DNA of 64,000 nucleotides from Brevibacterium sp. XM4083 (GTDB lineage: Bacteria > Actinomycetota > Actinomycetes > Actinomycetales > Brevibacteriaceae). The first letter of the stretch is position 1. Each line of letters opens with the position of its first letter. Of the stretch, positions 54,971-63,446 are shown one piece after another. The notes beneath the pieces are model-generated. The model did no database searches and was not told the origin of the DNA. It was given only the letters and a program-made list of their open reading frames with translations. The position numbers and the translations under genes were made by a program. The stretch spans positions 1,148,555 to 1,212,554 of the forward strand of contig NZ_VFYR02000001.1 of NCBI RefSeq assembly GCF_006489205.2, written 5' to 3'.

Positions 54971-56902
54971 ATGAGCTCCACTGCCCCCACCGGCATCACC
55001 GGAATGACGGATATCGCAGCGATCGAAGCCGTGCCGCTGAGCGATCGCCGTCTGCCCGCGACCACCTATGAGATGCTCGCCGCCGGTGCGGCGATCAGTC
55101 CGGGTGCCCCCGCGCTCTCCTTCTTCCTCCGGTCCCGCGACTTCGCACGACCGACGGTCTGGACCCACGCGGGGCTGTTCGCAGAGATCACCCGGACGGC
55201 CAACGCCCTGCGCGCGCGAGGCGTCGGCCGTGAAGACGTCGTCGCCTTCGCGCTGCCCAACCTTCCGGAGACCCACTTCGTCATCTGGGGAGCCGAAGCC
55301 GCGGGCATCGCGTTCGCGATCAACCCGCTGCTGGAGACCGACCAGATCGCCCGGCTGCTGCGTGCTTCGGGGGCCTCACATCTCATCACGCTCGGCCCAA
55401 ACCCAGGGTCCGACATCTGGGAGCGGGTCTCGACAGCGGCTCGTGACGTTCCCGGCCTGCGCAGCATCCTCACCGTCAGCGTCGCGCCGTATCTCGGCCC
55501 CGCTGCCCGGGTGGTCCTCCGCACTCGCGAGGTGCTGCAGCGCCGCTCGGCGGGATCGGTTCCCGTCGAGGACTTCCGTTGCGCCATCGCCGGGGCGAGA
55601 GACGACGCCCTCACCTTCGACCTGCCGGGGAGAGATGACATCTCGTCGTACTTCTGCACCGGAGGCACGACCGGGCTTCCGAAGATCGCCCGCCGCACCC
55701 ATGGTTCCGAGGTGTTCGACAGCTGGGCGATGCAGACCTTCGTGCCCGGTGCCTTCGCGCCGCACCATGCGGTGTTCTGCGGACTGCCGCTCTTCCACGT
55801 CAACGGCCAGCTCGTGACCGGGCTGGCCCCGTGGTCGCAGGGGGCACACGTCGTGCTCGGCACACCGCAGGGCTACCGCGGCGAGGGTGTGCTGCCATCA
55901 TTCTGGGACATCGCCGAGCACTACCGGGTGATCGCGTTCTCCGGAGTCCCGACCATCTACTCCACCCTGCTCGACCACCCCGTGGGAGTGAGTGACATCA
56001 GCTCCATCCGCTACGGACTCTGCGGCGCCGCACCTCTGTCGGAACACGTGTTCCGCCGGTTCGAGTCGACCACCGGAATCCGCATCCTCGAAGCCTACGG
56101 ACTGACCGAAGGCGCATGCGTCTCCAGTGTCAACCCACCGACCGCCGCGGCGCGGATCGGGTCGATCGGCCTGCGCCTGCCCTATCAGCACATGCGCGCA
56201 GCCGTGCTCGGCACCGACGGCGGGTTCGACCGTTGGGCTCGCACCGACGAGGTGGGGGCCCTGCTCCTCAGTGGTCCCAACGTGTTCGCAGGTTATGCCG
56301 ATCCTCGTCACGATGAGGGCGTCTGGTTCGACGCGGACGGCCGACAGTGGTTCAACACCGGGGATCTTGCGAGACAGGACGAGGACGGCTGCTTCTGGCT
56401 CACCGGGCGCGCCAAGGACCTCATCATCCGCGGAGGACACAACATTGATCCGCAGATCATCGAGGAGGTCCTCCATGCTCATCCGGCCGTCGCCGCGGCC
56501 GCGGCCATCGGACGTCCCGATACCCATGCCGGTGAGGTTCCCGTCGTCTACGTGCAGCTGTCTCAGGATGCCGAGGCCGCGGAGTCGGACCTGCTCGAAT
56601 TCGCTCGCGCCAAGGTGCCGGAACGGGCAGCCCGACCCAGAGCCGTCCACATCATCGAGCAGTTGCCGACGACTGCGGTCGGCAAGATCTTCAAGCCGGC
56701 GCTCATCATGGCGGAGATCGAGTCTGTCATCGCTGAGGCCGCACGCCGGGTCGAGGTCACGCTGAGCGGTGTGACGGTCCATCAGGACGAGACCCGTGGC
56801 CTGATGGCTGAGATCACAGTGGCCGGTCAACCGGGTGACCTGAGCGGGGCGCTCGCCGGATACGGTTTCGCCTTCGAGGTTCGGACAACACCCTCGTCCT
56901 GA
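54971..56902 (+). CDS. AMP-dependent acyl-CoA synthetase/ligase
   Basis: 643 aa from ATG 54971, which has AAGGA about 7 bases upstream; ATG 54902 overlaps the FAH stop (ATGA) and would add 23 unconserved-looking residues. The adenylation P-loop is FCTGGTTGLPK, A5 is EAYGLTEGA, A7/A8 are WFNTGDLARQDEDG and LTGRAKDLIIRGG, and the catalytic Lys is in TAVGKIFKPAL. A 60-residue C-terminal extension is unusual. Last gene of the aromatic operon, it probably activates the starting acid or a cleavage product. Confidence 0.85.
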   Translation: MSSTAPTGITGMTDIAAIEAVPLSDRRLPATTYEMLAAGAAISPGAPALSFFLRSRDFARPTVWTHAGLFAEITRTANALRARGVGREDVVAFALPNLPETHFVIWGAEAAGIAFAINPLLETDQIARLLRASGASHLITLGPNPGSDIWERVSTAARDVPGLRSILTVSVAPYLGPAARVVLRTREVLQRRSAGSVPVEDFRCAIAGARDDALTFDLPGRDDISSYFCTGGTTGLPKIARRTHGSEVFDSWAMQTFVPGAFAPHHAVFCGLPLFHVNGQLVTGLAPWSQGAHVVLGTPQGYRGEGVLPSFWDIAEHYRVIAFSGVPTIYSTLLDHPVGVSDISSIRYGLCGAAPLSEHVFRRFESTTGIRILEAYGLTEGACVSSVNPPTAAARIGSIGLRLPYQHMRAAVLGTDGGFDRWARTDEVGALLLSGPNVFAGYADPRHDEGVWFDADGRQWFNTGDLARQDEDGCFWLTGRAKDLIIRGGHNIDPQIIEEVLHAHPAVAAAAAIGRPDTHAGEVPVVYVQLSQDAEAAESDLLEFARAKVPERAARPRAVHIIEQLPTTAVGKIFKPALIMAEIESVIAEAARRVEVTLSGVTVHQDETRGLMAEITVAGQPGDLSGALAGYGFAFEVRTTPSS

Positions 56903-57033
56903 TGCCCTCGCACTGACTGCTCCATGATCAGAGAGAATCGCACGTCTACGACCACGGTGAGTCGGCGCCGCACATGGTGCCCGAACCGCGGGAATACATC
57001 TGAAACCTTGACTGTTAAGATTTCAACAAGTTG

Positions 57034-57047
57034 CTTCAAAACTGAAG
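57034..57047. promoter_or_regulatory. Dyad upstream of luciferase-reductase operon
   Basis: CTTCA-AAAC-TGAAG lies 55 bases before ATG 57102 in an AT-richer stretch (57000-57060) that also contains TTGACT, TAAGAT and repeated TTTCAAC. It is a candidate site for the MarR protein encoded at 59038. The rest of 56903-57101 shows nothing else. Confidence 0.45.
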
Positions 57048-57101
57048 TTTCAACCACTGTAGGCTGGCCCCAACGGCCGGCCACAGAGACGAGGAGCAGT
57101 C

Positions 57102-58331
57102 ATGGAATTCGGTATCTTCACCATCGGCGACGTCACCACTGACCCGACCGACGGCACCACAATCTCCGAGCGCCAGCGGATCAAGAACACGGTCGAGCTG
57201 GCGAAGAAGGCCGAAGAGGTCGGCCTCGACGTCTTCGCGACGGGACAGCACCACAACCCGCCGTTCGTCGCTCCCGCGAACCCGCCCGTGCTGCTCGCCA
57301 ACATCGCCGCGCAGACCGAGAAGCTCCAGCTCTCGACCGCGACGACGCTCATCACGACGACGGATCCCGTCCGCATCGCCGAGGACTACTCGTACGCCCA
57401 GCACCTCGCGGACGGACGCCTCGACCTCATCATGGGCCGCGGCAACACCGGTCCCGTCTACCCGTGGTTCGGCAAGGACATCCGCGCCGGCATCCCACTG
57501 GCCGTCGAGAACTACAACCTCCTCTACCGTCTGTGGCGGGAGAAGAACCTCGACTGGGAGGGCAAGTTCCGCACTCCGCTCAACGGATTCACCGTCACCC
57601 CGTGGCCGCTCGACGACGTTCCGCCGTTCGTGTGGCACGGTTCGATCCGCAGCCCGGAGATCGCCGAACAGGCCGCGTACTACGGCGACGGCTTCTTCCA
57701 CAACAACATCTTCTGGCCGACCTCGCACACCGCGCGGATGGTGCAGCTCTACCGTCAGCGCTACGAGTACTACGGTCACGGTCGTGCCGACCAGGCGATC
57801 GTCGGACTCGGCGGGCAGGTGTTCATGCGGAAGAACTCGCAGGACGCCGTCAAGGAGTTCCGTCCCTACTTCGACAACGCCCCGGTCTACGGCCACGGCC
57901 CCAGCCTCGAGGACTTCGCGAAGCAGACACCGCTGACCGTGGGATCCCCGCAGGAGGTCATCGAACGGACCCTGAGCTTCCGCGACTGGGCCGGCGACTA
58001 CCAGCGTCAGATGTTCCTCATCGACCACGCGGGCCTGCCGCACAAGACCGTGCTCGAACAGCTCGACCTCCTCGGTGAGGAAGTCGTGCCGGTCCTGCGC
58101 AAGGAGTTCGCGAAGAACCGTCCCGCCGACGTGCCCGACGCCCCGACCCACGAGTCGCTCGTGCTGCGGCACAAGGAGGGCCGGGATCCGATCCCCGGCG
58201 GCGGACCCGGATCGCAGGCGTACAAGGATCGCGAAGCCCGCGCGGCCGAGGCCGAGCAGGCTCGCCAGGAAGCCGCGAAGGCCGACGCCGAGAAGAAGGC
58301 CGAAGCGGAGACAGGAGCGCAGACCGAATGA
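57102..58331 (+). CDS. CE1758-type FMN-dependent luciferase-like monooxygenase
   Basis: 409 aa TIM-barrel of the bacterial luciferase family: MEFGIFTIGDV at the start, VFATGQHHNPPFVAP, DGRLDLIMGRGNTGPVYPWF for flavin binding, and HGSIRSPEIAEQAAYYGDGF. The C-terminal 60 residues are a charged, Ala/Glu/Lys-rich tail. It pairs with the FMN reductase directly after it (ATGA overlap), matching the CE1758/CE1759 pair of Corynebacterium and relatives. Substrate unknown. Confidence 0.88.
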   Translation: MEFGIFTIGDVTTDPTDGTTISERQRIKNTVELAKKAEEVGLDVFATGQHHNPPFVAPANPPVLLANIAAQTEKLQLSTATTLITTTDPVRIAEDYSYAQHLADGRLDLIMGRGNTGPVYPWFGKDIRAGIPLAVENYNLLYRLWREKNLDWEGKFRTPLNGFTVTPWPLDDVPPFVWHGSIRSPEIAEQAAYYGDGFFHNNIFWPTSHTARMVQLYRQRYEYYGHGRADQAIVGLGGQVFMRKNSQDAVKEFRPYFDNAPVYGHGPSLEDFAKQTPLTVGSPQEVIERTLSFRDWAGDYQRQMFLIDHAGLPHKTVLEQLDLLGEEVVPVLRKEFAKNRPADVPDAPTHESLVLRHKEGRDPIPGGGPGSQAYKDREARAAEAEQARQEAAKADAEKKAEAETGAQTE

Positions 58332-59035
58332 AGATCCTCGCAGTCACGACCTCGCTGAGCGAGGACTCGACGACGCAGAAGCTCAGCGATCGGATCGTCG
58401 ATGCGGCCGCCTCGGCGGGCAGAGCCGCGGGCCTGACGGTCGAGACGGACCACATCAACGTCCGCAGCCTCAGCACCGCGCTCACGGACATGGCGCTCAC
58501 CGGCTTCCGCTCCGAGGAGCTCGAGGAGGCCTATCGCAAGGTCGCCGAGGCAGACGCCATCGTCACCGTCACCCCGGTCTACAAGGTCGCCCCCGTCGGG
58601 CTGCACACGCTCTTCTGGCAGCTCATCGACGAGAAGGCACTGGCGGGCACGCCCGTGCTCATCGCCTCGACGGGCGGCACCTCGCGGCACTCGCTCGCCG
58701 GTGAGACGGCGATGCGTCCGATGCTGTCCTACCTCAAGGGCATCGTCGTGCCGACGACGGTGTTCGCCGCCACGGACGACTGGGGCAGTGCCGAGGGCGG
58801 ACGCGCACTCAACTCGCGGGTCAGGCAGGCCGGGGAGGAGCTCGTGGCGCTGACCGCGTCGATCCGGGGTCTGACCGGCGGCGAGAGCGGCGAGGACGGG
58901 GAGGTCGACGGGAACGAAGGTCCCGACAGCCTCGCCCCGCATCGGATCACGATCGGGCGCGGGGAGAAGCGCGGCGTCGACGACGAGTTCGACCCGAACC
59001 GCATCACCCCGTTCGCGCAGCTGCTCGAGGGCTGA
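58328..59035 (+). CDS. CE1759-type NADPH-dependent FMN reductase
   Basis: 235 aa flavodoxin-like fold. KILAVTTSLSEDSTTQKLSD is the N-terminal flavin-phosphate loop, and TPVYKVAPVGLHTLFWQLID is the central motif of the family. It supplies reduced FMN to the luciferase-like monooxygenase encoded just before it. The C-terminal 50 residues are acidic and probably flexible. The MarR gene follows 2 bases later. Confidence 0.88.
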   Translation: MKILAVTTSLSEDSTTQKLSDRIVDAAASAGRAAGLTVETDHINVRSLSTALTDMALTGFRSEELEEAYRKVAEADAIVTVTPVYKVAPVGLHTLFWQLIDEKALAGTPVLIASTGGTSRHSLAGETAMRPMLSYLKGIVVPTTVFAATDDWGSAEGGRALNSRVRQAGEELVALTASIRGLTGGESGEDGEVDGNEGPDSLAPHRITIGRGEKRGVDDEFDPNRITPFAQLLEG

Positions 59036-59037
59036 CG

Positions 59038-59517
59038 ATGAGTGAGACGACAGCCGCCCCGGTCATCCGGTTCGGGCGCGGCCGCGAAGAGCGCGCGCAG
59101 TGGGCGTGGCGGACGTACTTCGAGACGTCCCAGCGCATCCGCCAGGAGCTCGACGATCGCCTCAAGGAGCAGGCGGGGCTGACGGTCAGCGACTACAACG
59201 CCCTCCTGCTCCTGTGGGAGGCACCGGATCGGACGCTGACGATGGGGGCGCTGGCCAAGGGGCTCGTGTTCTCCCCGTCGCGGCTGAACTACCGGATCAA
59301 GGTCCTCGAGGACGCCGGTCTCGTCGAGAAGACGACGTGTGCCGATGATCGTCGGTCCCACAATGTCCGCCTCACCGAGGTGGGGGCCCGGCGGTTCCTC
59401 GACGCCGCCCGGCTGCATCGGCGGGCCATCGACGAGGTGGTCCTCTCGCAGGTCGGCGACGAGGAGCTCGAGGTCATCGGCACGGTGTTCTCCCGGATCG
59501 CCGCCGGCCTCGACTGA
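59038..59517 (+). CDS. MarR-family regulator of the luciferase operon
   Basis: 159 aa. The winged helix is near residues 45-115: LTVSDYNALLLLWEAPDRTL, recognition helix GLVFSPSRLNYRIKVLEDAG, wing TTCADDRRSHNVRL. Being third in the operon, it probably self-regulates through a dyad near 57034. A Cys in the wing (TTCADDRR) might sense oxidants; this is speculative. Confidence 0.85.
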   Translation: MSETTAAPVIRFGRGREERAQWAWRTYFETSQRIRQELDDRLKEQAGLTVSDYNALLLLWEAPDRTLTMGALAKGLVFSPSRLNYRIKVLEDAGLVEKTTCADDRRSHNVRLTEVGARRFLDAARLHRRAIDEVVLSQVGDEELEVIGTVFSRIAAGLD

Positions 59518-59540
59518 GGAAAGGCTCCCACTGCGTCATC

Positions 59541-59572
59541 GCGCGGTCGGACAGCACTGTCCGACCGCGCGT
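59541..59572 (+). terminator. Strong terminator after the MarR gene
   Basis: CGCGCGGTCGGACA (59541-59554) pairs perfectly with TGTCCGACCGCGCG (59559-59572) around GCAC. This 14-bp stem ends with TTCGCGTC. Confidence 0.75.
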
Positions 59573-59653
59573 TCGCGTCGGGTGCGTGCCCGTCCGCATC
59601 CGACCGGCAAGCGGTCTTGCCTGCGGCCGTGAGGCCCGTGTCACAATGGCCGT

Positions 59654-60601
59654 ATGACGATCACGACCATCGCGTTCCCCGATTCCGAACTCCGCAACCG
59701 CGTCATCGCGCGCATCCCCGCCCACCAGCGGGCCAACGTCGACCTGGTCGTCTACTCCGACAAGGAGAAGTCGGCGAAGCTGAGCAAGGACGATGTCGAC
59801 GTCGTCGTCCTGCCGTACATGGATTCGGCGGGAACGATCGACCTCCTCGGCGAGCTGCCCAATCTTCGCCTCGTCATCACGCAGACGACCGGCTACGATC
59901 CCGTCGCCCACCTGCCCGAACAGGGCATCGAGGTGGCCACGGCGTCGGGTGTCCACACGGGCGGCACAGCCGAGCTCGCGCTCGCGCTGACCCTGGCGAG
60001 CCTGCGCGGGATCGACGATGCGGTGCGCAACCAGGTGTCGCGGACGTGGAATCACCAGCGCTACCGGTCGCTCCAGGATCGGCGCGTCATGGTCGTCGGA
60101 GTCGGTGAGATCGGGCGGGCGATCGCCGACCGGTTCGCCCCGTTCGAGGTCGAGCTCACCCGGGTGGGCACGACCGCCCGGGAAGACGACCACGGCGTCG
60201 TCCACGGTGTCGACGAGCTGCCCGAGCTGCTCCCGCACACCGACGTCGTCGTCCTCATCACGCCGCTGACGGATTCGACGCACCACCTCGTCGATGCCGA
60301 GTTCCTCAAGGCACTGCCGGACAACGCGCTCATCGTCAACGTCGCCCGGGGCAAGGTCGTCGACACCGACGCTCTCGTCGCGGAGCTGAACACCGGGCGC
60401 CTCCACGCCGCCCTCGACGTCATGGATCCCGAGCCGTTGCCGGAGAACCACCCGCTGTGGGGGACCCCGAACACGCTCATCACCCCGCACGTCGGCGGTG
60501 ACACCTCGGCGTTCGAGCCGCGCGTGGTGAAGATCCTCGCCGAACAGGTGCGCCGGATCAACGACGGGGAGAAGCTGCTCAACGTCGTCGATCTCGACTG
60601 A
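59654..60601 (+). CDS. D-2-hydroxyacid dehydrogenase
   Basis: 315 aa. The Rossmann motif is VVGVGEIGRAIADR. The catalytic Arg is in NVARGKVVDTDALV, the Glu in MDPEPLPENHPLW and the His in ITPHVGGDTS. It reduces 2-oxoacids or oxidises D-2-hydroxyacids with NAD(P)H; the substrate cannot be told. CACAAT 6 bases before the ATG is a weak -10, so it may be leaderless. It has its own promoter after the terminator. Confidence 0.88.
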   Translation: MTITTIAFPDSELRNRVIARIPAHQRANVDLVVYSDKEKSAKLSKDDVDVVVLPYMDSAGTIDLLGELPNLRLVITQTTGYDPVAHLPEQGIEVATASGVHTGGTAELALALTLASLRGIDDAVRNQVSRTWNHQRYRSLQDRRVMVVGVGEIGRAIADRFAPFEVELTRVGTTAREDDHGVVHGVDELPELLPHTDVVVLITPLTDSTHHLVDAEFLKALPDNALIVNVARGKVVDTDALVAELNTGRLHAALDVMDPEPLPENHPLWGTPNTLITPHVGGDTSAFEPRVVKILAEQVRRINDGEKLLNVVDLD

Positions 60602-60700
60602 GCGCGCGGGGGAGGAGGGGGTCCGGGGCGGCCCGAAACATTGATTCCACCATGCGAGAACCGCGCCGACGTATGCCGGACGGAAGCGTAGAGTGCCCCC

Positions 60701-62413
60701 ATGAGCATTGATACCCCCACTTCAGCACCGGACATCAAACCGCGTTCCCGCGATGTCACGGACGGGCTCGAGAGCACCGCCTCGCGCGGCATGCTCCGCG
60801 CCGTCGGCATGGGCGACGAGGACTGGTCGAAGCCGCAGATCGCCGTCGCCTCGTCGTGGAACGAGATCACCCCGTGCAACCTCTCCCTCCAGCGCTTCGC
60901 CGGGGCCGCGAAGGAAGGCGTCCACGCCGCGGGCGGCTACCCGCTCGAGTTCGGGACGATCTCCGTCTCCGACGGCATCTCGATGGGCCATGAGGGCATG
61001 CACTACTCGCTCGTCTCGCGCGAGGTCATCACCGACTCGGTCGAGACCGTGATGAGCGCCGAGCGCCTCGACGGCTCCGTCCTCATGGCCGGCTGTGACA
61101 AGTCGATCCCCGGCATGCTCATGGCCGCCGCCCGCCTCGGACTCTCGAGCGTCTTCCTCTACAACGGCTCGATCATGCCGGGCACCGCGAAGCTCTCCGA
61201 CGGCACGGAGAAGGAGGTCACGCTCATCGACGCCTTCGAGGCCGTCGGGGCGTGCCGGGCCGGGACGATCACCCGCGAGGACGTCGACGCCATCGAACGT
61301 GCCGTCTGCCCCGGTGAAGGAGCCTGCGGCGGCATGTACACCGCGAACACGATGGCCTCGGCCGCCGAGGCGATGGGGATGTCCCTGCCCGGATCGGCAG
61401 CGCCCCCGGCGATCCACCGCAACCGGATGATCTTCGCCCGCCAGTCCGGCGAGGCCGTCGTCGAACTCCTGCGCCGGGGGATCACGACGAAGGACATCAT
61501 CACGAAGGAGTCGCTGCACAACGCGATCGCCGTCGTCATGGCCTTCGGCGGATCGACGAACGCCGTTCTCCACCTGCTGGCGATCGCGCACGAGGCGGGC
61601 GTCGAGCTCGAACTCGACGACTTCAACCGGATCGGCGACAAGGTGCCCCACCTCGGCAATGTCAAGCCCTTCGGCGAGTACGTGATGAACGACGTGTTCA
61701 AGATCGGCGGGGTGCCCGTCATCATGAAGGCCCTCCTCGATGCGGGTCTGCTCAACGGCGACTGCATGACGGTGACCGGCAAGACGGTGGCCGAGAACCT
61801 CGCCGCGATCAACCCACCGGACCCCGACGGGAAGATCCTCCGGGCGCTCAACAACCCGATCCACGCGACCGGCGGCCTCACGGTGCTGCGCGGATCGCTC
61901 GCCCCCGAGGGCGCGGTCGTCAAGTCCGCGGGCTTCGACGCCGACGTCTTCGAGGGCACCGCGCGCGTCTTCGACCAGGAGCAGCCGGCGATGGACGCGG
62001 TGCTCGGCGGTGAGCTGAAGAAGGGCGACGTCGTCGTCATCCGCTACGAAGGACCCAAGGGCGGGCCGGGGATGCGTGAGATGCTCGCGATCACCGGGGC
62101 CATCAAGGGCGCGGGCATCGGCAAGGACGTCCTCCTCATCACTGACGGCCGCTTCTCCGGGGGCTCGACCGGGCTGTGCATCGGTCACGTCGCCCCTGAG
62201 GCCGTCGACGGCGGGCCGATCGCCCTTGTCGAGGACGGGGACCGGATCACCGTCGACATCGCGGCACGCTCGATCGAGCTCCACGTCGACGAGGAGGTGC
62301 TCGCCGAGCGTCGCAAGACGTGGACGATCCCGGAGAACCACCGGCTCACCGGGGTGCTCGGCAAGTACGCGAAGCTCGTCCAGTCGGCGTCGACCGGAGC
62401 CGTCTGCGGCTGA
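60701..62413 (+). CDS. ilvD: Dihydroxyacid dehydratase
   Basis: 570 aa. The Fe-S Cys is in [11 protein letters not shown], a second in [16 protein letters not shown], and the C-terminal [15 protein letters not shown] is the family end motif. It makes 2-oxo acids in valine, isoleucine and pantothenate synthesis. TAGAGT lies 6 bases before the ATG (leaderless). The stop overlaps the ATG of a hydroxyacid dehydrogenase (TGATG), an unusual partner. No other ilv gene is in the window. Confidence 0.95.
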   Translation: MSIDTPTSAPDIKPRSRDVTDGLESTASRGMLRAVGMGDEDWSKPQIAVASSWNEITPCNLSLQRFAGAAKEGVHAAGGYPLEFGTISVSDGISMGHEGMHYSLVSREVITDSVETVMSAERLDGSVLMAGCDKSIPGMLMAAARLGLSSVFLYNGSIMPGTAKLSDGTEKEVTLIDAFEAVGACRAGTITREDVDAIERAVCPGEGACGGMYTANTMASAAEAMGMSLPGSAAPPAIHRNRMIFARQSGEAVVELLRRGITTKDIITKESLHNAIAVVMAFGGSTNAVLHLLAIAHEAGVELELDDFNRIGDKVPHLGNVKPFGEYVMNDVFKIGGVPVIMKALLDAGLLNGDCMTVTGKTVAENLAAINPPDPDGKILRALNNPIHATGGLTVLRGSLAPEGAVVKSAGFDADVFEGTARVFDQEQPAMDAVLGGELKKGDVVVIRYEGPKGGPGMREMLAITGAIKGAGIGKDVLLITDGRFSGGSTGLCIGHVAPEAVDGGPIALVEDGDRITVDIAARSIELHVDEEVLAERRKTWTIPENHRLTGVLGKYAKLVQSASTGAVCG

Positions 62414-63354
62414 TGCGCATCGTCGTCCTCGACGACTACCAGGACGTCGCCCGGTCCTTCGCGGACTGGGCGACGCTGCCGGCTGACCTCACCGTCGTCA
62501 CGCGTCCGGTCACCGGCACCGCTGACCTGGCAGCGCTGCTCTCCGGCGCCGAGGTGGTCGTCGCGATGCGTGAGCGCACCGTCTTCGACGCGCAGCGTCT
62601 GGCAGCCCTTCCCGACCTGCGGCTGCTCGTGACCACGGGAGCGGCGAACGCCTCGATCGACCTCGACGCCGCCCGTGCGCACGGGATCATGGTCTGCGGC
62701 ACCGACGCCCCGCGGACGGCGACGCCGGAGCTGACGTGGGGTCTCATCCTCGCCGTGGCTCGCAGCATCCCCGCCGAGGATGCGCGGATGCGGGCCGGGG
62801 GATGGCAGGAGACGATCGGGGCGGACCTGGCCGGGTCCCGCCTCGGCGTCATCGGTCTGGGTCGGCTGGGATCGCGCGTTGCCCGCATCGGGCAGGCCTT
62901 CGGGATGGACGTCGTCGCGTGGAGTGCCAATCTCACGCCGGAGCGCGCCGCCGAGGTGGGGGTGCGTGCCGTGGGCCGGGAGGAGCTGCTGGAGACCTCC
63001 GACGTCGTGACGATCCACTACAAGCTCAGCGATCGCAGTCGTGGGCTTCTCGGGGCGAGCGAGCTCGCGCTGATGAAGGAGAGTGCGATCCTCGTCAACA
63101 CCTCGCGGGCCGGGCTCGTCGACACTGCGGCGCTGACCGACGCGCTCGCAGCCGGAGCGATCCGCGGGGCGGGCCTCGACGTCTACGACGCCGAGCCGTT
63201 GCCCGCCGACCATGAGTTGCGCACGAGCCCGCGGACCGTGCTCACCCCGCACCTCGGCTACGTCACCGAGGGCACGTATCGGATCTTCTACCCGCAGGCG
63301 GTCGAGGACATCGCGGCGTGGATCGCCGGTGAGCCGATCCGTGTGCTGACGTAA
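62413..63354 (+). CDS. D-2-hydroxyacid dehydrogenase coupled to ilvD
   Basis: 313 aa from ATG 62413, sharing one base with the ilvD stop. It begins [19 protein letters not shown], typical of one actinobacterial subgroup. The Rossmann motif is GVIGLGRLGSRVA; catalytic Arg in VNTSRAGLVDT, Glu in YDAEPLPADHEL, His in LTPHLGYVTEG. Its coupling to ilvD suggests it may act on a 2-oxo acid made there, but substrate is not evident. Confidence 0.87.
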   Translation: MRIVVLDDYQDVARSFADWATLPADLTVVTRPVTGTADLAALLSGAEVVVAMRERTVFDAQRLAALPDLRLLVTTGAANASIDLDAARAHGIMVCGTDAPRTATPELTWGLILAVARSIPAEDARMRAGGWQETIGADLAGSRLGVIGLGRLGSRVARIGQAFGMDVVAWSANLTPERAAEVGVRAVGREELLETSDVVTIHYKLSDRSRGLLGASELALMKESAILVNTSRAGLVDTAALTDALAAGAIRGAGLDVYDAEPLPADHELRTSPRTVLTPHLGYVTEGTYRIFYPQAVEDIAAWIAGEPIRVLT

Positions 63355-63408
63355 AGGGCGCGGCGCCGCGCTGGGTGCCGGGGCAGCGAAATTCGTCGGC
63401 GTGAAGCC

Positions 63409-63439
63409 TTGCGTTCGAGCGCGCTCGAACTCGTAGCGT
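63409..63439 (+). promoter_or_regulatory. Promoter with palindrome in a 19-bp spacer
   Basis: TTGCGT (63409-63414) and TAGCGT (63434-63439) are 19 bases apart. The 18-bp perfect palindrome GTTCGAGCGCGCTCGAAC (63413-63430) fills most of the spacer. The ATG at 63447 is 7 bases further, so the mRNA would be leaderless. Long spacers with a central dyad are typical of MerR-activated promoters. Confidence 0.6.
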
Positions 63440-63446
63440 CGCTGTC

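Noticed and set aside
60722..62341. 539-aa minus-strand reading frame
   Set aside because: Fully antisense to ilvD, with shadow composition.
63413..63430. SOS (LexA) box
   Set aside because: The actinobacterial box reads TCGAAC-N4-GTTCGA; here the half-sites are in the opposite order (GTTCGA-N6-TCGAAC).
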